Shown here: in pieces, positions 26,301 through 60,502 of the stretch
Layout of the letters: each line of letters begins with the position of its first letter
How positions within the stretch are numbered: the stretch's first letter is position 1
Source of the DNA: Bugula neritina
Taxonomy: Eukaryota > Bryozoa > Gymnolaemata > Cheilostomatida > Bugulidae
Direction: 5' to 3'
NCBI GenBank assembly: GCA_964035545.1
Contig: OZ037765.1
Span: 17,850,698-17,914,697, forward strand
Length of the DNA: 64,000 nt
Notes under the pieces: model-generated
What the model saw: the letters and a program-made list of their open reading frames with translations, nothing else
Databases searched by the model: none
What the model was told of the DNA's origin: nothing
Position numbers and translations under genes: made by a program

Positions 26301-29300
26301 GCTACGAAAATGAGGAACCAGTGAGAAACAAAATTGTTGCTGCAATGCAGTGGACTGCAGCATATATTATACAGCTGTACTGCTGTATATACTATTTATT
26401 TAATAAAATCATTCAGAAATCCAACTTCAAACAATGAAAGTTTCAAAGTAAATACGTATCTTACAAAATATTGATCAATGCCTTGAAGACTTTTTCTAAT
26501 TAATATTTTGGTGCAAGAAACTGCATATCCAGAAAGTCAAATGCTGCTGTTTTAAGCAAACACTCAATTATTTATAATAGCTAACACTTGAAATAACATT
26601 CTATGAAATTGTATCCTTTGAACAGTATACCACCTGCAGCATCATGCTAGTTTACACATGCTATATGATACATTTTTGGCAAGATATATTTTATAGTGTC
26701 CTCTAATTTTCATTTTTATTGCAACAGCATAGGTTACTAAGCTCTTTGAATAAACTGGACATCTAAACTAAACTAATACAGCTAAAATTAATATGCACTC
26801 GCTACAGTACTCAACACAAGTGACAAGTTTTAAATAACAAAACCAACCAGATATTCTAACTCAAATGATTGACAGGTATAATATATACAAGAGTTGAAGT
26901 TGCTACTTTATACAGCAAAACGTATTTTTTGCAGCAAAAGGTACACTATATAGTTGCCTACAGTATTTAAAGGTTATCAAATATATAAATTACATTGAAG
27001 AACGTGTTCTACTGATCTTTATCATGCAGATGCATAGTTTAGGTTTGATAGCTTACAGTATTATAATACAGTTGGTTTCATCGGAGAAAATGGATTACAA
27101 TATTTATTAATAATTGAGCTATACTGTATGATAAGCTCTATAGTGTAAAATTAGCAATAACTTAAAACAAAGTTCAAACAGCTAATGGCAGTTTAAATAA
27201 CTTTTTAATCATGCAACTGCTACGTCTTTGAACTCCAATTAATAGATATTCTATCATATTGGAATTCTTAGTAGAAATCATTTTATTAGAAATCAAGTAA
27301 TAAATTAGAACTAATATAAGTTACACATAATTATCACCAATACCAATAATTGCAAATAATTATAAGCATTATACACAAGTTAGATGGTGCACATACATGT
27401 ATACTGAGTGGCTAAAGTATACACTATTTTATTACATTATCTCATTAAATTTTTACATCAGGACTTAAAACAGGGTTTCCTTATAGCATGACTACACTTT
27501 TGTTTGTATAGACTTACCAGATGCCTGTTGATTCTTTTCATGAGTTCATAGTCTTTCTTTGCAGACTCATAAACCAGATTGTCATTATCATCCAGAGCTT
27601 CGTCAGATATCCTGTATGCACTCCAACTATCTCTCCCACTTGATGGTACGTATGTTGTACCGTAATACTCATCTAGCACAAATAAGTTAAAAATATTAAT
27701 ATTTTAGTTTTTTTAAAAACTGAGCTCAAAAGAAGAAGCAGTGAATGATTGCATTTAGTTACATTACTACTATATGTATCTCATTTTGTTAAATGGTTTT
27801 GTCACTGTTTTCTGATTTTATCCAATTTGATAATTTGGTAATGCATGATGTTTGCAAGATACCATTTTTTGGTAAATTAAACATAATTTAAACTATGGTA
27901 AATAGTATTTATTGTGACATGTATAATAATCAAATATATCAAAGTGAAAAATTAAAAAATAAGATTTCAGAACGTTAAGTATATTCAAACTAACTTGACA
28001 ACTAATTTTTAAGCCAAGATAATTAAAAGAAGAGGTAGAGTAAAAAATGTGCTCTTTATGCTTTTTTAGCATCAACTCACGTTCTTCAAACAACTATTTC
28101 CAGAAAAATTATTAATAATATTTCAATAAACATTTATTTCATTATTAAATTTGTTTCACCCACGATTTCTGTATTAGGAGTAATAACTCTAGAACCAGAT
28201 TATCAGGTCTGTACTGTGCATAAACATTTCTTCCTTGTAATAAAGAGCCTGCAGTAAGCTGTGCAAGCATCCAGTTACACAACAGCTGCATAAGTCAGTT
28301 GTTTAATCAACAAAAATTTGTTTCTTAGCTGTAAATGTTGTTATTAGCTGCCCATTTACTAGTTACATATTATAGCTCAACAAATAAAAAATGTTTTACC
28401 AGACAAGCTGGTGATAGAGTCTGTCATATATAATCCAGAAATATAACCCCTGAACCCATGAACAGTGTATACTGTCCCAAAGACCTCTCTAGCTAAAGTA
28501 ACTACTTTAGCTAGAGAGGTCTTCAATTTCCTAGTCATTAAAAAGGTTTTAATGTCAAAGAAAGTTGTTTAAAATTACCATAGATTGCAGGCTTTACAGA
28601 TTTCTCCACTTTGTGAACGCCAAGTCTTGTTCCAAATTTGTGAGAAGGTAACGTTGTATCTATACCTGAGCTCCTGGCACTTGGAGTCAGTGAAAATGCA
28701 CGAAATTCTCTAGCCTGACTACCTAACACTCCACTGCTGTCATAGAAGGGTGAATAGGGACTAACTGATGATGCTCTGTTATCTAGTCTGTGATGGAGCT
28801 CTGCTAAAGAACTTCTCATAGGTTTAAAAGAAGAACTTGTTGGTGCTAAAGAAGAGGCCCTCATAGGTGCTATTGAAGATGCCCTTCTTGGTGCAATAGA
28901 AGAGGCCCTCATAGGTGCTACAGAAGAGGCCCTCATAGGTGCTATTGAAGAGGCCCTTCTTGGTGCTACAGAAGAGGCCCTCATAGGTGCAATTGAAGAG
29001 GCCCTCATAGGTGCTATAGAAGAGGCCCTCATAGGTGCTATAGAAGAGGCCCTCATAGGTGCAATAGAAGAAGCCCTCGTGGATGTCCTCAAACCTGCAG
29101 AAGGGGCAGCAGAAAATGCCCTGTGACTCCGGTTAAAGCTGAGTGAGTCATAATCGTAGCTGCTGCTGGGGGACTTTAAAGAAAATTAATGTGTTTTGTT
29201 AGAAAGCATGTTCAACTTATGCAAGTTACATAATACTATATCATACAATACACAAATTTCTAAGTGGTAGCATGACATTGAAAAATTCCAATTTAAACAT

Positions 29301-29738
29301 GTTCATATTAAATTGACAGTTTGTAATACATACTGTGAGTTTGAAAACTACAACTTGATTATGGCGCTAAATATAGTAATCTGGGTTTTGGAATGATTAC
29401 CGCTCTTATTAATTCCTTAATGACTTATTCATATATATTTAACTTTTGTTTATTGTTAATAAAACTTTGTAGTAAGCACTTAACATGTAATTGTTGAGTC
29501 AAAGTAAAGGTACTCAGACCCATGTTGTCAGCACAGTTTTTGGATTTTTTAGAAATTCTCACTGGGTTAGAGACTTTAAGACAACACCAGTATAAAGCTG
29601 ATGGTAGTATTCTAAGTATTTAATAAAAGTTGTTTCATTTAGTTATTTTATAAACTCAGCATAAAAAATTTCTGTAAATAATAAAATTGGAAATCCTACC
29701 TTATGGCCTTGTTTCAAAAATCTTGATTTTATCACCAT
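23309..29738 (-). CDS. Ser/Arg repeat and coiled-coil protein (6 exons, 405 aa), unrecognised
   Basis: Exons: 29700-29738, 28579-29173, 27518-27672, 25197-25328, 23718-23918, 23309-23404. Phases agree and the sum is 1218 nt, with ATG at 29736-29738 and TAA at 23309-23311. Residues 46-125 are ten tandem 8-mers of RASSIAPM type, with V/L at position 5 and R/T at position 8. Each unit offers an RxxS site for basophilic kinases. Residues 126-211 are Ser-rich (SSVSPYSPFYDSSG). Exon 3 (213-263) reads EYYGTTYVPSSGRDSW, then a charged stretch ending YELMKRINRHL. Exon 4 is a Pro/Thr linker. Exon 5 (308-374) has heptad-like charged stretches (AAIKNLKKRLLNVYDSL and LAIRKEVEAIKAARANREKN), a probable coiled coil. 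There is no signal peptide or membrane segment. A cytoskeletal or centrosomal role is possible but is inference only. The last exon is the weakest part of the model. Confidence 0.7.
28480..28523. repeat. Perfect 21-bp inverted repeat in an intron
   Basis: The arms 28480-28500 and 28503-28523 are exact reverse complements with a 2-base spacer (AC). The core is CTCTCTAGCTAAAGTA. It lies in intron 2 of the repeat/coiled-coil gene, 56 bases past the donor of the repeat exon. Confidence 0.95.
28838..29077. repeat. Coding 24-bp minisatellite (10 units)
   Basis: Ten in-frame 24-base units, on the plus strand of type GAAGAGGCCCTCATAGGTGC plus four variable bases. They encode the RASSIAPM repeats. 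Units differ mainly at synonymous or conservative positions (I/V/L, M/R/T), which suggests selection on the protein together with repeat turnover. Confidence 0.95.
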
Positions 29739-32700
29739 GTTGAAGCTCCCCACAGGTTATATGTATCGAGTCGAAAGTAGTGGCTTAACAGCCATTACTG
29801 CATAGGAAGGAGATAGAGTGCTTAAACATTGCAACAGTAGAATCTTAGTAACAAGCTGTTTGAGCCGGGTTAAGTTATGTGAACAGTATTACGGACTATC
29901 TGTATGAGCACCCTACCAACAAATTAGCTATAAGAACTTAGGTAAGACTTAATTAGCAATTGCACAAGGTAATGTATATATGTATACGGCAGAAGAGGCT
30001 AATCAGAGAACTATTAAAGCTAATGAATGGCATACAAATTAGAGAGGTGAGTATGCCTAATGATACTTGGAAAGCATCCTACACTCTATTAATTATTGGC
30101 TGTACAGGTGATTATATTTATAGTTTGGAAGGAAAACAATATTAGCTGAGTTTGCACTACATTTTATGCTGTGATGGTTGTTAATACTGTTATTGCAAAT
30201 TAGTTGAAGTAACAATGTGCATGATTAGTTATATCTTACACATCCGGTCTTCTTACCTCACAAATATCTTTTCTTAATGTCATCATAGAAATAAAAATAC
30301 TTGGATACTAAATTACTGACATATTCTATTTCATAGAAGACTGTGTATAACTAAAAAGTATAAGTTAATAAGTTGAGTAAAATATAATCACATTACAGGT
30401 GCTAGAAACTAAATCAAAAACAAAAATACATTAGCAGATATTAAAAAAGAGTTCTTCTAAAATATAAATCAGCTAGACTTAAGTTTCGTTTATACTTCTG
30501 CACTTTTATACATATTGCTATTACTCTAATGGTATTTATAACTACAATATGTTACCATAATTAGAGTTGATAATGATGAACTAAAATATAATTTTCTATG
30601 CAAGGCAAATCTGCCTTTACTTCACACTGTGAAAGCTTTTGCCACCACCTTAAGAAAAAAGTAAGAAATGTAACTTAGAGGTTACGCACATATAAACACT
30701 ATTTGTATTAGTAACTGTGAGATTTATTTTGAAATGATATTTATACTACAAGTGTGTTATATAATCTACTTACAGATTGCCACAGCTATTTGATGAATTT
30801 ATGATAGCAATTACTGCATGTTGTAAAATGTGATTTTGCAGCTGCATATATGTGTGAAAATACCTCTGACTCAATCTCCTTATACGAGTAGTAGTAATGA
30901 GCAAGGCTGGCAACTGAATGGATTAGGCAAAGACAATTAGACACATGCAACACTTTTACTGTATTTATGTTATAAATTTTAATATAAAAGCCTTTATTTA
31001 TTCTTCACTTGAATTCAAACTTCTATTGATCTTCTGTCTGTACGAAAAACTCCTTCCAACAACATTTATAATGTATATTGTCTATTATGCATTGCACATT
31101 ACATGTTATAATATATGATATATTATATACTAGACCTATATATAATTATATATTATAGAGGGCGTTGTATAACCCTCGGATCCCAATGACTATGATGCAC
31201 ATGCATGTGATACACTAAACTTTTAATAATGTATAATTATACATTGAATAAAACATAGATTTCTAAGAAAATGGGTTTATTGTTTGAAATTGAAGCTGCT
31301 ACTAATAGCATACGCCAACTAGATCACCTCAGTCTTGCCTAATCACAACTCAGGTCCCCTAAAACCTGGCTACCAGATACTGATATCAGTATTATAATAT
31401 ATATTGTGTTTGTAACACAACATAACAAACACCATACGTTATTTCATATTATACTGATAGTAATAAGTGACTTGATTTCTTTATAATAAAAACATCAATA
31501 CACCCAAACATGGCCCTGAAACTTAAACACAACAGTCTGCATTGTTTTATTTACCACCTGAACATTGATATTAGCTAAGCTAAGGTAAAGAATAATGAAT
31601 CCTTAGTTAGGGTATCAACTTCCAAGCAGATATAACATCAGCTTATGACTTTTCCAGCAGTCAACTAAAAGTAGATTGTACTCTACTCCATCATTTGAGG
31701 ACATGACTATTTATTTTCTTTTTGTAAAATGACTGACTTTTAGCCGTCTTCTGCGTTATACAATGTAAAATACAAACTGCTTACAAAAGTTTACCAAAAT
31801 GTCATTCATTATATTAATGCTCATATCTGATAACTTTGACAAATCTCGCAGCAATCACTTGTGTCATACAAGCACAACGATCAAAATGAAGGTTTGCAGA
31901 AACTCCAAGTTTATTACAAATAAAAAGAAATAAAATATATAGAATAGAGCCTAACTATTTGGTTACAATAAATGGGAAGACAATTCTTCAAAGGAATAAA
32001 ATTTGCATCGGTGTGACAACTCTCTTCCTCAGTATATCATAAAATAATATTTTCTCCTTTAATTGATTGACTTTCCACAATGATTACAGTATATTTTTAA
32101 AAGAAACTTTATCAGTTAGCACAATATTTTAGCAATCCAATTATATGTAGCATTTTTACCATTATATTTTGTCCTTTGCTCCTGCTTGGAAGAAATAAGG
32201 AGTTGCTTTGACTGTAGTATGATTTTAAATAAAATGTTTCTGTTTAACTTAAAGTTTGCCACCTCTTTATGACTCATTTAAATTCTTTTCAACACTCTAT
32301 GCTGTCTTTTTAAAGAATATTATTTATTCAACACATAATTTTCCTACGGAGGATACTTGTCCAATAATATGCAATCGTTTTGATGAGTTAAATATGAAGT
32401 AATATCTTGTTGAGACTAAAACTAGGTGCATGCATACTATATAAACCCAATTTCAGTATAGTTAAAATAAAAGTTTGTATATAGATATTTGATCATGTCT
32501 GTGCATTTGTGCTTATCTTCTATACTATCAGCGCTGATAAAAACACACCAAATACATGTACTATATATATCAATGTAGCTTGCTTCGTAATAGTTTAATA
32601 TTAGATTACATGCTTTCTCACTCTTGTTTTAGCTGCTAACTAATAAAGTGACATTCACTATTGTCAAATAAATTAGTTGACAAAATGGTTATCTTTATGT

Positions 32701-33406
32701 CCGATCGGATCATTAAAAACCAGATTGTTATAAAACTTGCCTTATACAATATTTAAAGCTATTTAAAGAAAACCGACCATTTTTAAGCTTTTCATTGGTG
32801 CACGTCATGACTCTCGGAATTTAAATTTATCTCTGATATCTATAGTTATTCTATAGTTCACCTACTTTGATGGAGTGACTTGTTTTTTCTTCACTTATTG
32901 GGGTTGTCTCCCAATTTTCTATCTTATCTCTATGCTCAATTGAAGGAACAATGAAAATTAAAATGATAAGTTCAAATCAGTTTACCTGATATTATGCAAC
33001 TATTTTGCTTTTTTTTAACACTTTTAAAATCGTAGCAGAAAATTTAATTTATTGAATTAATTCATACAGCATGCATATCATTATATATAATTTTCCTTAA
33101 AAAATAAATATTATTATTTATACATAAGCAATTAAAAATATAATGTCATTACGCGAATATAAATTAATTAATTGGTTTTATTAGCCAATAATTGAGTAGC
33201 ATAAATTGTTTTTAGGTTACTATTCTTAGATACCTTACATTTAAGCTAACATATTTTTTCCTGCATGTAACTATTTATTTTAGCCCAATCTGAACACACA
33301 ACTAAATTGTAACAAAAAGTTGTGCTTAAAATAATAAACTGTATTTTCTTGTATATATTCTGTTTTGTTTATAATGGCTATAATATATTATTTTCTTTTA
33401 ATTAAT
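29739..33406. other. Intergenic DNA between the repeat/coiled-coil gene and TMC
   Basis: AT-rich. I found no splice-supported exon on either strand. The left part should contain the promoter of the repeat/coiled-coil gene and the right part the TMC 3' UTR, where a minus-strand AATAAA appears near 33274-33279. Confidence 0.5.
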
Positions 33407-53473
<20,067 letters not shown>

Positions 53474-53619
53474 TTGTATGATATGATATTGTACAATATC
53501 ATATTACATTATATATAATGTTATATAATATGATATTGTATTATATTATTGTATTGTATTATTCCTACTACTCCAGCTACCTGACCAGGACAAAGCAGAG
53601 ATAGGTGAGAAAAAAGATT

Positions 53620-53870
53620 CCTACTATTTTATGCTACACTATATGCTACACTATACCATATTATTATATTACACTATATACACTACACTATATACACTAC
53701 ACTGCGCACTGCACTGCACTGCACTATACTATACTAAATTTTATCATATACTATACTATATCATATTATATTGTACTATATTACATTATATTATATTATA
53801 CTAATACATTATATTATATTATATTAATACATTATATTATATTATACTAATACATTATATTATATTATTA
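53620..53870. repeat. Degenerate ACTAT/TATTA pentanucleotide-like array
   Basis: Impure units (CACTATA, GCACT, TATTA) precede the TA array. They resemble the period-5 array at 34560-34815. The sequence lies about 150-400 bases upstream of the TMC start codon. Confidence 0.75.
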
Positions 53871-53873
53871 TAG

Positions 53874-53976
<103 letters not shown>

Positions 53977-56900
53977 TACAGTGCTTATTATTTTTAATTT
54001 TCTACTAATAGAATTAGAAACGTTGGACTACACCTCAAGCACACTCTTTCTATAGAATGAAACAAAAACAAACAAAATGGTTATACCTACTAGTAAAAAG
54101 GTTTGTTGGTGCAGACTTGACTGATGAAGTGTTGCAATAAATATTGTGATTTCTTTTGGTGGTTCTTTTGCTGCATGTATTGTATATTTTGTTATAAATG
54201 TATCTTTGTAAAAAAATTAAGTTTATTCTTGCCACATTTTTGTATAATAGAAAACATTGAGGCCTAATACATTCTAATGACAAAATAATTATTGACCTAT
54301 TACTGTGTTACACATTCTCAATGCTTATTATTAACCAGCCACTTAGCATCTTACACAATATCTTACAACCATATGCATAAGTAGTTGCATGCTCTGTTTA
54401 TCAGTGTGCCAAGCGGTCTAAAAATAATGGAAGAAAGAGGTGAGCTTGATACTTGAATCTTGTAATTAGGAAAATTTTCAATGTTTTGCAATAAAATATA
54501 TTTATGAAAGTATTATGAAGCTGCAGAAGTAGCTACTGGTTGAGATGTCAGTTACCCATTCATACTCACGATTTTGTTATTTAACAGCAGTATGATGATA
54601 GCCATTAAGATTGGTGAGCATTAATTGTCTTCTCCTGCATGTTTGTTGTTTATTGGACTGAAGGCTGAAGTAGAGCACATAAGGCAAGTAAAAGTATTTT
54701 TTAATCGGTTTATAACTGGCTTTCACTTCTAAAAAGTGTTGTCGGACTATGAAATTAACCTTGTAATCTATTCACAAAGTACAATGTATTTGGGGGATGC
54801 ATGCAGATTTTTCTATTTATAAAGAAACTTATACTTTAAAGTTTAAAACAAATTAAACTTCTTTATATAATATACCTATAATATTATTATTCATGATAAT
54901 CATCATTTGAACTGCCTGAAATCAATCCAAGGAAAGAGGGTGAATATACTCTGAAGAGGCCAGTTTTGTTCTTGAGACATATTTAGAGATGGAGACCAAG
55001 TTGGTGTTCTGAAGTTGCTTTGTTTAGAATCATTATACATATTATGACGTGCCAAATGGTCCAAACTTCACTTATTATTTTATTTCTTATGCTCCCAATA
55101 AATTATCTAGCCACTGTTATTTTTCATATGCTTATGAAAGTTTTCGTAGGTCTATAATCCGCTCTCATACCTCAATTATCCATGTTCCTATAGGATTAAT
55201 ATTGGATCATATGCTGTTATTATTCACTTTCAGATTATTCATTTTCCTTTCTATATAACTGTGCTCATTATTAACTCTTGTACCTCTATTATTCATTCTC
55301 TTATAGTTATTATTACTTCTCGTTTCCTTATTATATACTGCCTACTCTCACTCCACATCCCGGTAGCAGATATATAAGAGTCTAATTAACTTTTTTCCTG
55401 ATATGCTGTGTACACCCTTATGTATGTGCATCATAGGGTATAAATGGCTCATATAATCCAACTCTTAAATTGCTAAACAAATTTGCTATCTTTTTAAACT
55501 CAAATGTTCCTAACCAATTTTGTTGATCAATTTTTAACAGTTTGTGTATAACTGTTACAGTTTCAGAAAACACGCTATATTATAAATTACACTTCAAAGT
55601 CATTGCAGTCGACCCTGGGAGACATGAATCTAACATAAAAAGGAAAGCAACTCCAAAATACAGTGAAGACTCAAAATTTCTATTTTCATCAAATGCTGAA
55701 TTGAGCAAAGTATTAAAGTGAATTAATTACGTTACAACTTATCTAGCTGCTAGCTTGCAGGTAGTTTAAAGGTTTATAAACTTGAAGATTTATTTTATGT
55801 TAATTATTGAACTTGAATACTTGCTGAAAATTAAATTCACTTGAGTCATAACTCATACTGCCGTAAAAATATCCTTAGTTGAGCTGGCGGTGATTGTAAA
55901 ATTTTACCCAAGTGCAAGTTTAGCAGTGTGCCACCCAAAGTATAAAAGTTGTGATATCAAGTCTCTGCTATGTCTTATCATTTTTGTATGCTGTAATTTA
56001 AAACTCTCTTTTAACCTTATATACTAAAAATATTTTTGAACATGACTAGAAGGTCATAGGGGAAGAGGAAATTTCTGATGGCGTGTGCTGTTACGCAGTC
56101 ATTTACATGAGTTTCCATGTATAGGTATGTGGGAAGACAGTTTATTTTAAACGTATAACTACAATAAATAACATGTTACTGGAATAGGATTCCTACATTT
56201 GTTCTGCCTCCATGACAACTACACATTAATTTAATCTATGTCAAAGCTAGTATTGTGCAACTATTTTCATTTCAGAATGCCTGCATTAATTAAATATATG
56301 CTAAATGCAAAAAGGATACAGTATTAAAGTATTACATTACATTGCGCAAAGTCAGTTGCGTAATATTTCAAGAATTACCAGCATTTTGACAAACAGGCTT
56401 TGACATGTAGGCAACTAGTTGACTTTGATCGGATTACAGCAAATAATAAAAATGATTGACTTTTATATCAGATGAAAAATATAGGCACAATGTTATTTCA
56501 GATATATGCCTCTCTATTGATTACTAACCTGGCTATTCTTAATAAATGTATGGTTTGCCTGTGTTAAAGGAACATTATGTAGTTTAGTTAACTTCAAAAT
56601 TAAAATGTCAGCAAGTTAGAATTAGACTAGCAATATAAATTATACATTATATTATTTTGTTGAAATGCATATATATAGGACCATATATGTACTTACAGTG
56701 ACGTAAAAAGAAAGCTACTTGAGATATAAATTATTCATCAATCAATGTTTTGCCATGGATACTTATTTATGATTATATGTCTTTCTTTCACCCACCTTTC
56801 TCACACAAGTTGGGTGAAAAGATGAGGAGAGAACGGAAAGTAAAGGGATGCTGAAATCTAAAGCTTAAGCTGTTGAGGAGTAAAACAGTGTTGATCATAT

Positions 56901-59900
56901 ATAACTATGAGCAAAATGTGCCCCATACTCTCATACAAAGATTTCCTTACTATGGACTAACATAATTTCAGTGATCAGAAATGAGTCACATGATGAAGCA
57001 ACTGCTGAACAACAAACATTGCATTTGACATTTATTTCGCAACTGATAAGTGAGAATGATTATGTCACAACTACAGCCAGTGAAAGGATGACACATGGCA
57101 ACTGCTGGAGATATGAATCTTTTTATATAAATTATAATGCATTTATAAAATGATTTCGTTGCTTCTGTCTGAATTGGGTTAAAATTTATTACAAGTTAGA
57201 AATCTAACAATTTCTAAAGAGTGACATGGACAGAGTTTGAAAGATTCACCTTCTTCATACCCTCTCCCCAAAGAAGCCTGGATTAGGTTACTCATTACCA
57301 AGTTGGTATACCAGTTATAATGTATAATATTTCATAGTTTAGTATGGTGACTACATAAGTTACACCAGCATTGTTACCATTACTTTAAATTGTTTATTGT
57401 CTGAAAACGACCATTTAAAAACTATAGGTAAAGAGTTGCTTTCCCATTTTTTCGTTTTTCAATTAGACATTAATGCCACCAATAAGATGTGCGCTCTGCA
57501 CTCATTGGTTGGCGCAATGGACAATTCGCTCATTTACAAAAGTGGCAACTGTATAGTGAGTAAGTGAACTTCATAAAGTAGTGACGAAGGTTGGCAATGT
57601 ATTATCTAGGACTATAATATTAATTACTTTTGTTTGAAACTTTTAGTCATGCTTGCCACTAAATTGCTTTTCATTATAATATTGTTATAAAGCACAACTA
57701 CAGTTTACATTATACAAAACTAATAGAAAGTCACAAACTAGTTTATCATAAAACACTATAAATGGCAGGAAAACAATGGAAAACATATAATATTTTTTAT
57801 CTTTGTCAATAGTTTGATTAAGTTCAAGTCATGATCAACAGCAAAAGCCTAATACTGTTTTGTTGAGGCTCGATACATATCTCTATATAAGAGCTATAAC
57901 TTATAATGGTGACCAGTAGGCTATAAAGGACTGCTGTTATATGCAGTGGTAGCAGCAGCAGCAGCGGCAGAGAAAGTATGAATCAACCCAACTCCTGACG
58001 CCATCAATTAGACTCTGTCATGATAAAAATCTTTTGCAGAACGCCATTGCTCTAATCTATAGACCACAGTATGGTTTGGTATGTTTCGCTAACTTCTCTA
58101 CAACAAATAATCAACATAATTAAGCCAAATTTATTAACATGCATAATTTAATCAAATATACTTATACAAATCAGCCAAACTTAACACCAAGTTATCTAAC
58201 ATATTTTTGCAAGATCCACTTTAGACAAAATTTTGCCGATCAATTTGACTAATTTAGCCAGACTTTTGCAGTATATATAATTTATGAAATTCTACTTTGA
58301 AAGTTTATTAATGAATGAGATAGTGCTAGGCAGAAGCGACTCTACGCGAGTAGAAAACATTAGCCAATCAGCATTCACCAACAAACGCTGTAATTGATTT
58401 ACACCTGAATCCTTGAACTCGCTGCAAAAACAGGTCACTGTGGTCTGAAATCATAATGACGCAACAAATCTGTGAACCAGTCAGAGTTGACCCTTACTTT
58501 GAACTATATCGGGAAGAGGACAGTGCTAGTAAAACAAAACTTTTCAAAATGATAAGAAGCTCAATTTTATATATTTTTCAATAAAATACTTAGTGAAATA
58601 GGCACAGCTGCTATTTGACTCTATTGAGCTACTGCAATTTTAATCTAATAATAATTTTAATGAATAAATTTAATTTGCTGTTTTATCAAGTTTCTTCTAT
58701 CTTTAATACGTATGATTAATATCTAAAATCTTTGAGGAATGCATTATCTTAAAAAAACTATAATTTGGTTGAAACTGGTTAGGTATGCGCAGCAAGCTTA
58801 GAGACATCATAGCGACTGTAACGATATTTTCAGGCGTTGACTGTTAAGTTTATTTAACTAATGACGCCACGAATAACAAAACATTGACCAATAGCAACAA
58901 AGATAATAATACCATGACGCACTGATGCGGTCATACTTTTAGTAATAGAACAGGATCCACTTGAAGTCTAGCAGGTGCCCGCTTCATTCTCGCCTCCTGC
59001 GTACGTTGTCGTAAACTTGTTGCTGCTGCAACTACCAGATAGTTGAAACTTATAGATATAGGCGAAAACGTTCTCAAGCAAATACACTAGGTAATAGCAA
59101 TTGGTATGTTGCGTTAGCGAGTTAAAATCTTTTTATCCTTGGTTTGTCTCTGCCTCTAAGTATACATGGAAATTTAAATACTAAAATAGTCACCATCTTG
59201 ATCTTCGTAAAAACGAGTCTTTCTACTGGGCGAAATTCCGACTGATAACAATAGTGATTGTCCTAATGATAATGGTATTGCCATTGATTAATCATTATGA
59301 CTATTGGGTAGTTATTACCAATCAAAGCCAAAAACTGTAAGTAATTTTAAATTTAAGTTAAAATTAGTGAATGAGTATAAGTATTAGTATATACTAATAT
59401 AAAATGATATTTTAGTGTAATAATTAATATCAATTTCAATTTGTGATTCAATCTTTACTGCAACAGTGACACTCGCACTTTGAATTACAGTTGCCGTTGG
59501 TGTTGCACAATTAAGGTAACCGTGTCAGTATAACTAAAATACTGAGTGTTGTTACTATTAGTATAAGTATTACTATTACATTTACTGTATTAGTTGCACT
59601 AAATCCATCACTGTTACTGTTAGTATTACTATAGTAATACTATTAGTATCACCAGTGTGAGTATGTCTGTAAATTGTGATGACTAATAAATTTATTAGTA
59701 TAACTATAAGTGAATAATATTATAAATTAATCATTATGATTAACCTAAATTTAATTCGAACAGTGATACTAATGTAGTATTATATTTATAACCATGGGTA
59801 TCATTCTGGTCAAGTTTGGAGTTGTGACTGCCAGATTTATGTTGATTTTTTATATTGTATTGGTGCTATTTGTTATTAATATTCCCATATTTACTGGACT

Positions 59901-60502
59901 GAGGATATGCAAGTGCAACAAACATTATGAATGACATAGCTTCAACTAATTGTAGGATAACAAAACAAACCTTTTTAAGGGCTGCATAAGGCATAATATA
60001 AAGATGGTGTTGGTATAGCTAAAAAATCTTATCAACAACTTATACTACTCAGTTAAATAATTTGCAAGGAATAACTGATAATAAGTCACTAAAATCGGTA
60101 TGCCCTAACTAGTTTGAAAATCAAAATAATAATTCAGTTTTATGCTTTAGTACTTTTTAAGAACAACAAAGTATTTTTTGAATTTTAGACACTACTACTA
60201 ATAATAAATTTTGTCTTAAAATTCCAAATATTTCACGCCTAGGCGTTAGATCATGGTGGCCTTTTTTAAATGTGATTGACCTGAGCTCGTTCTGCAATTT
60301 ATTTTTGTCAATGTATCCTATACTCAACATGAAAAGAGTGCTTTCTTTAGTGCCAATTAACAGCTTTCAGAATTTTCTCTATGTGCCCAAGAAGTGATCG
60401 GGTAAAGCATACAATGATGTAAGCAAAAGCCCTATGAATATCAGGTATCCTTAGCAACAAGGTTTTATAATATATTGAGTATTTTTGTAGATTCCAGTGA
60501 CA

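Noticed and set aside
56971-57153. Plus-strand frame VIRNESHDEATAEQQTLHLT... after a TTTCAG acceptor
   Set aside because: Composition is mildly protein-like, but no partner exon or recognisable domain was found.
58456-58584. Small frame beginning MTQQICEPVRVDPYFELYRE
   Set aside because: A possible donor within it leaves phase 1, while the zinc-finger exon needs phase 0 or non-coding upstream sequence, so the two cannot be joined.
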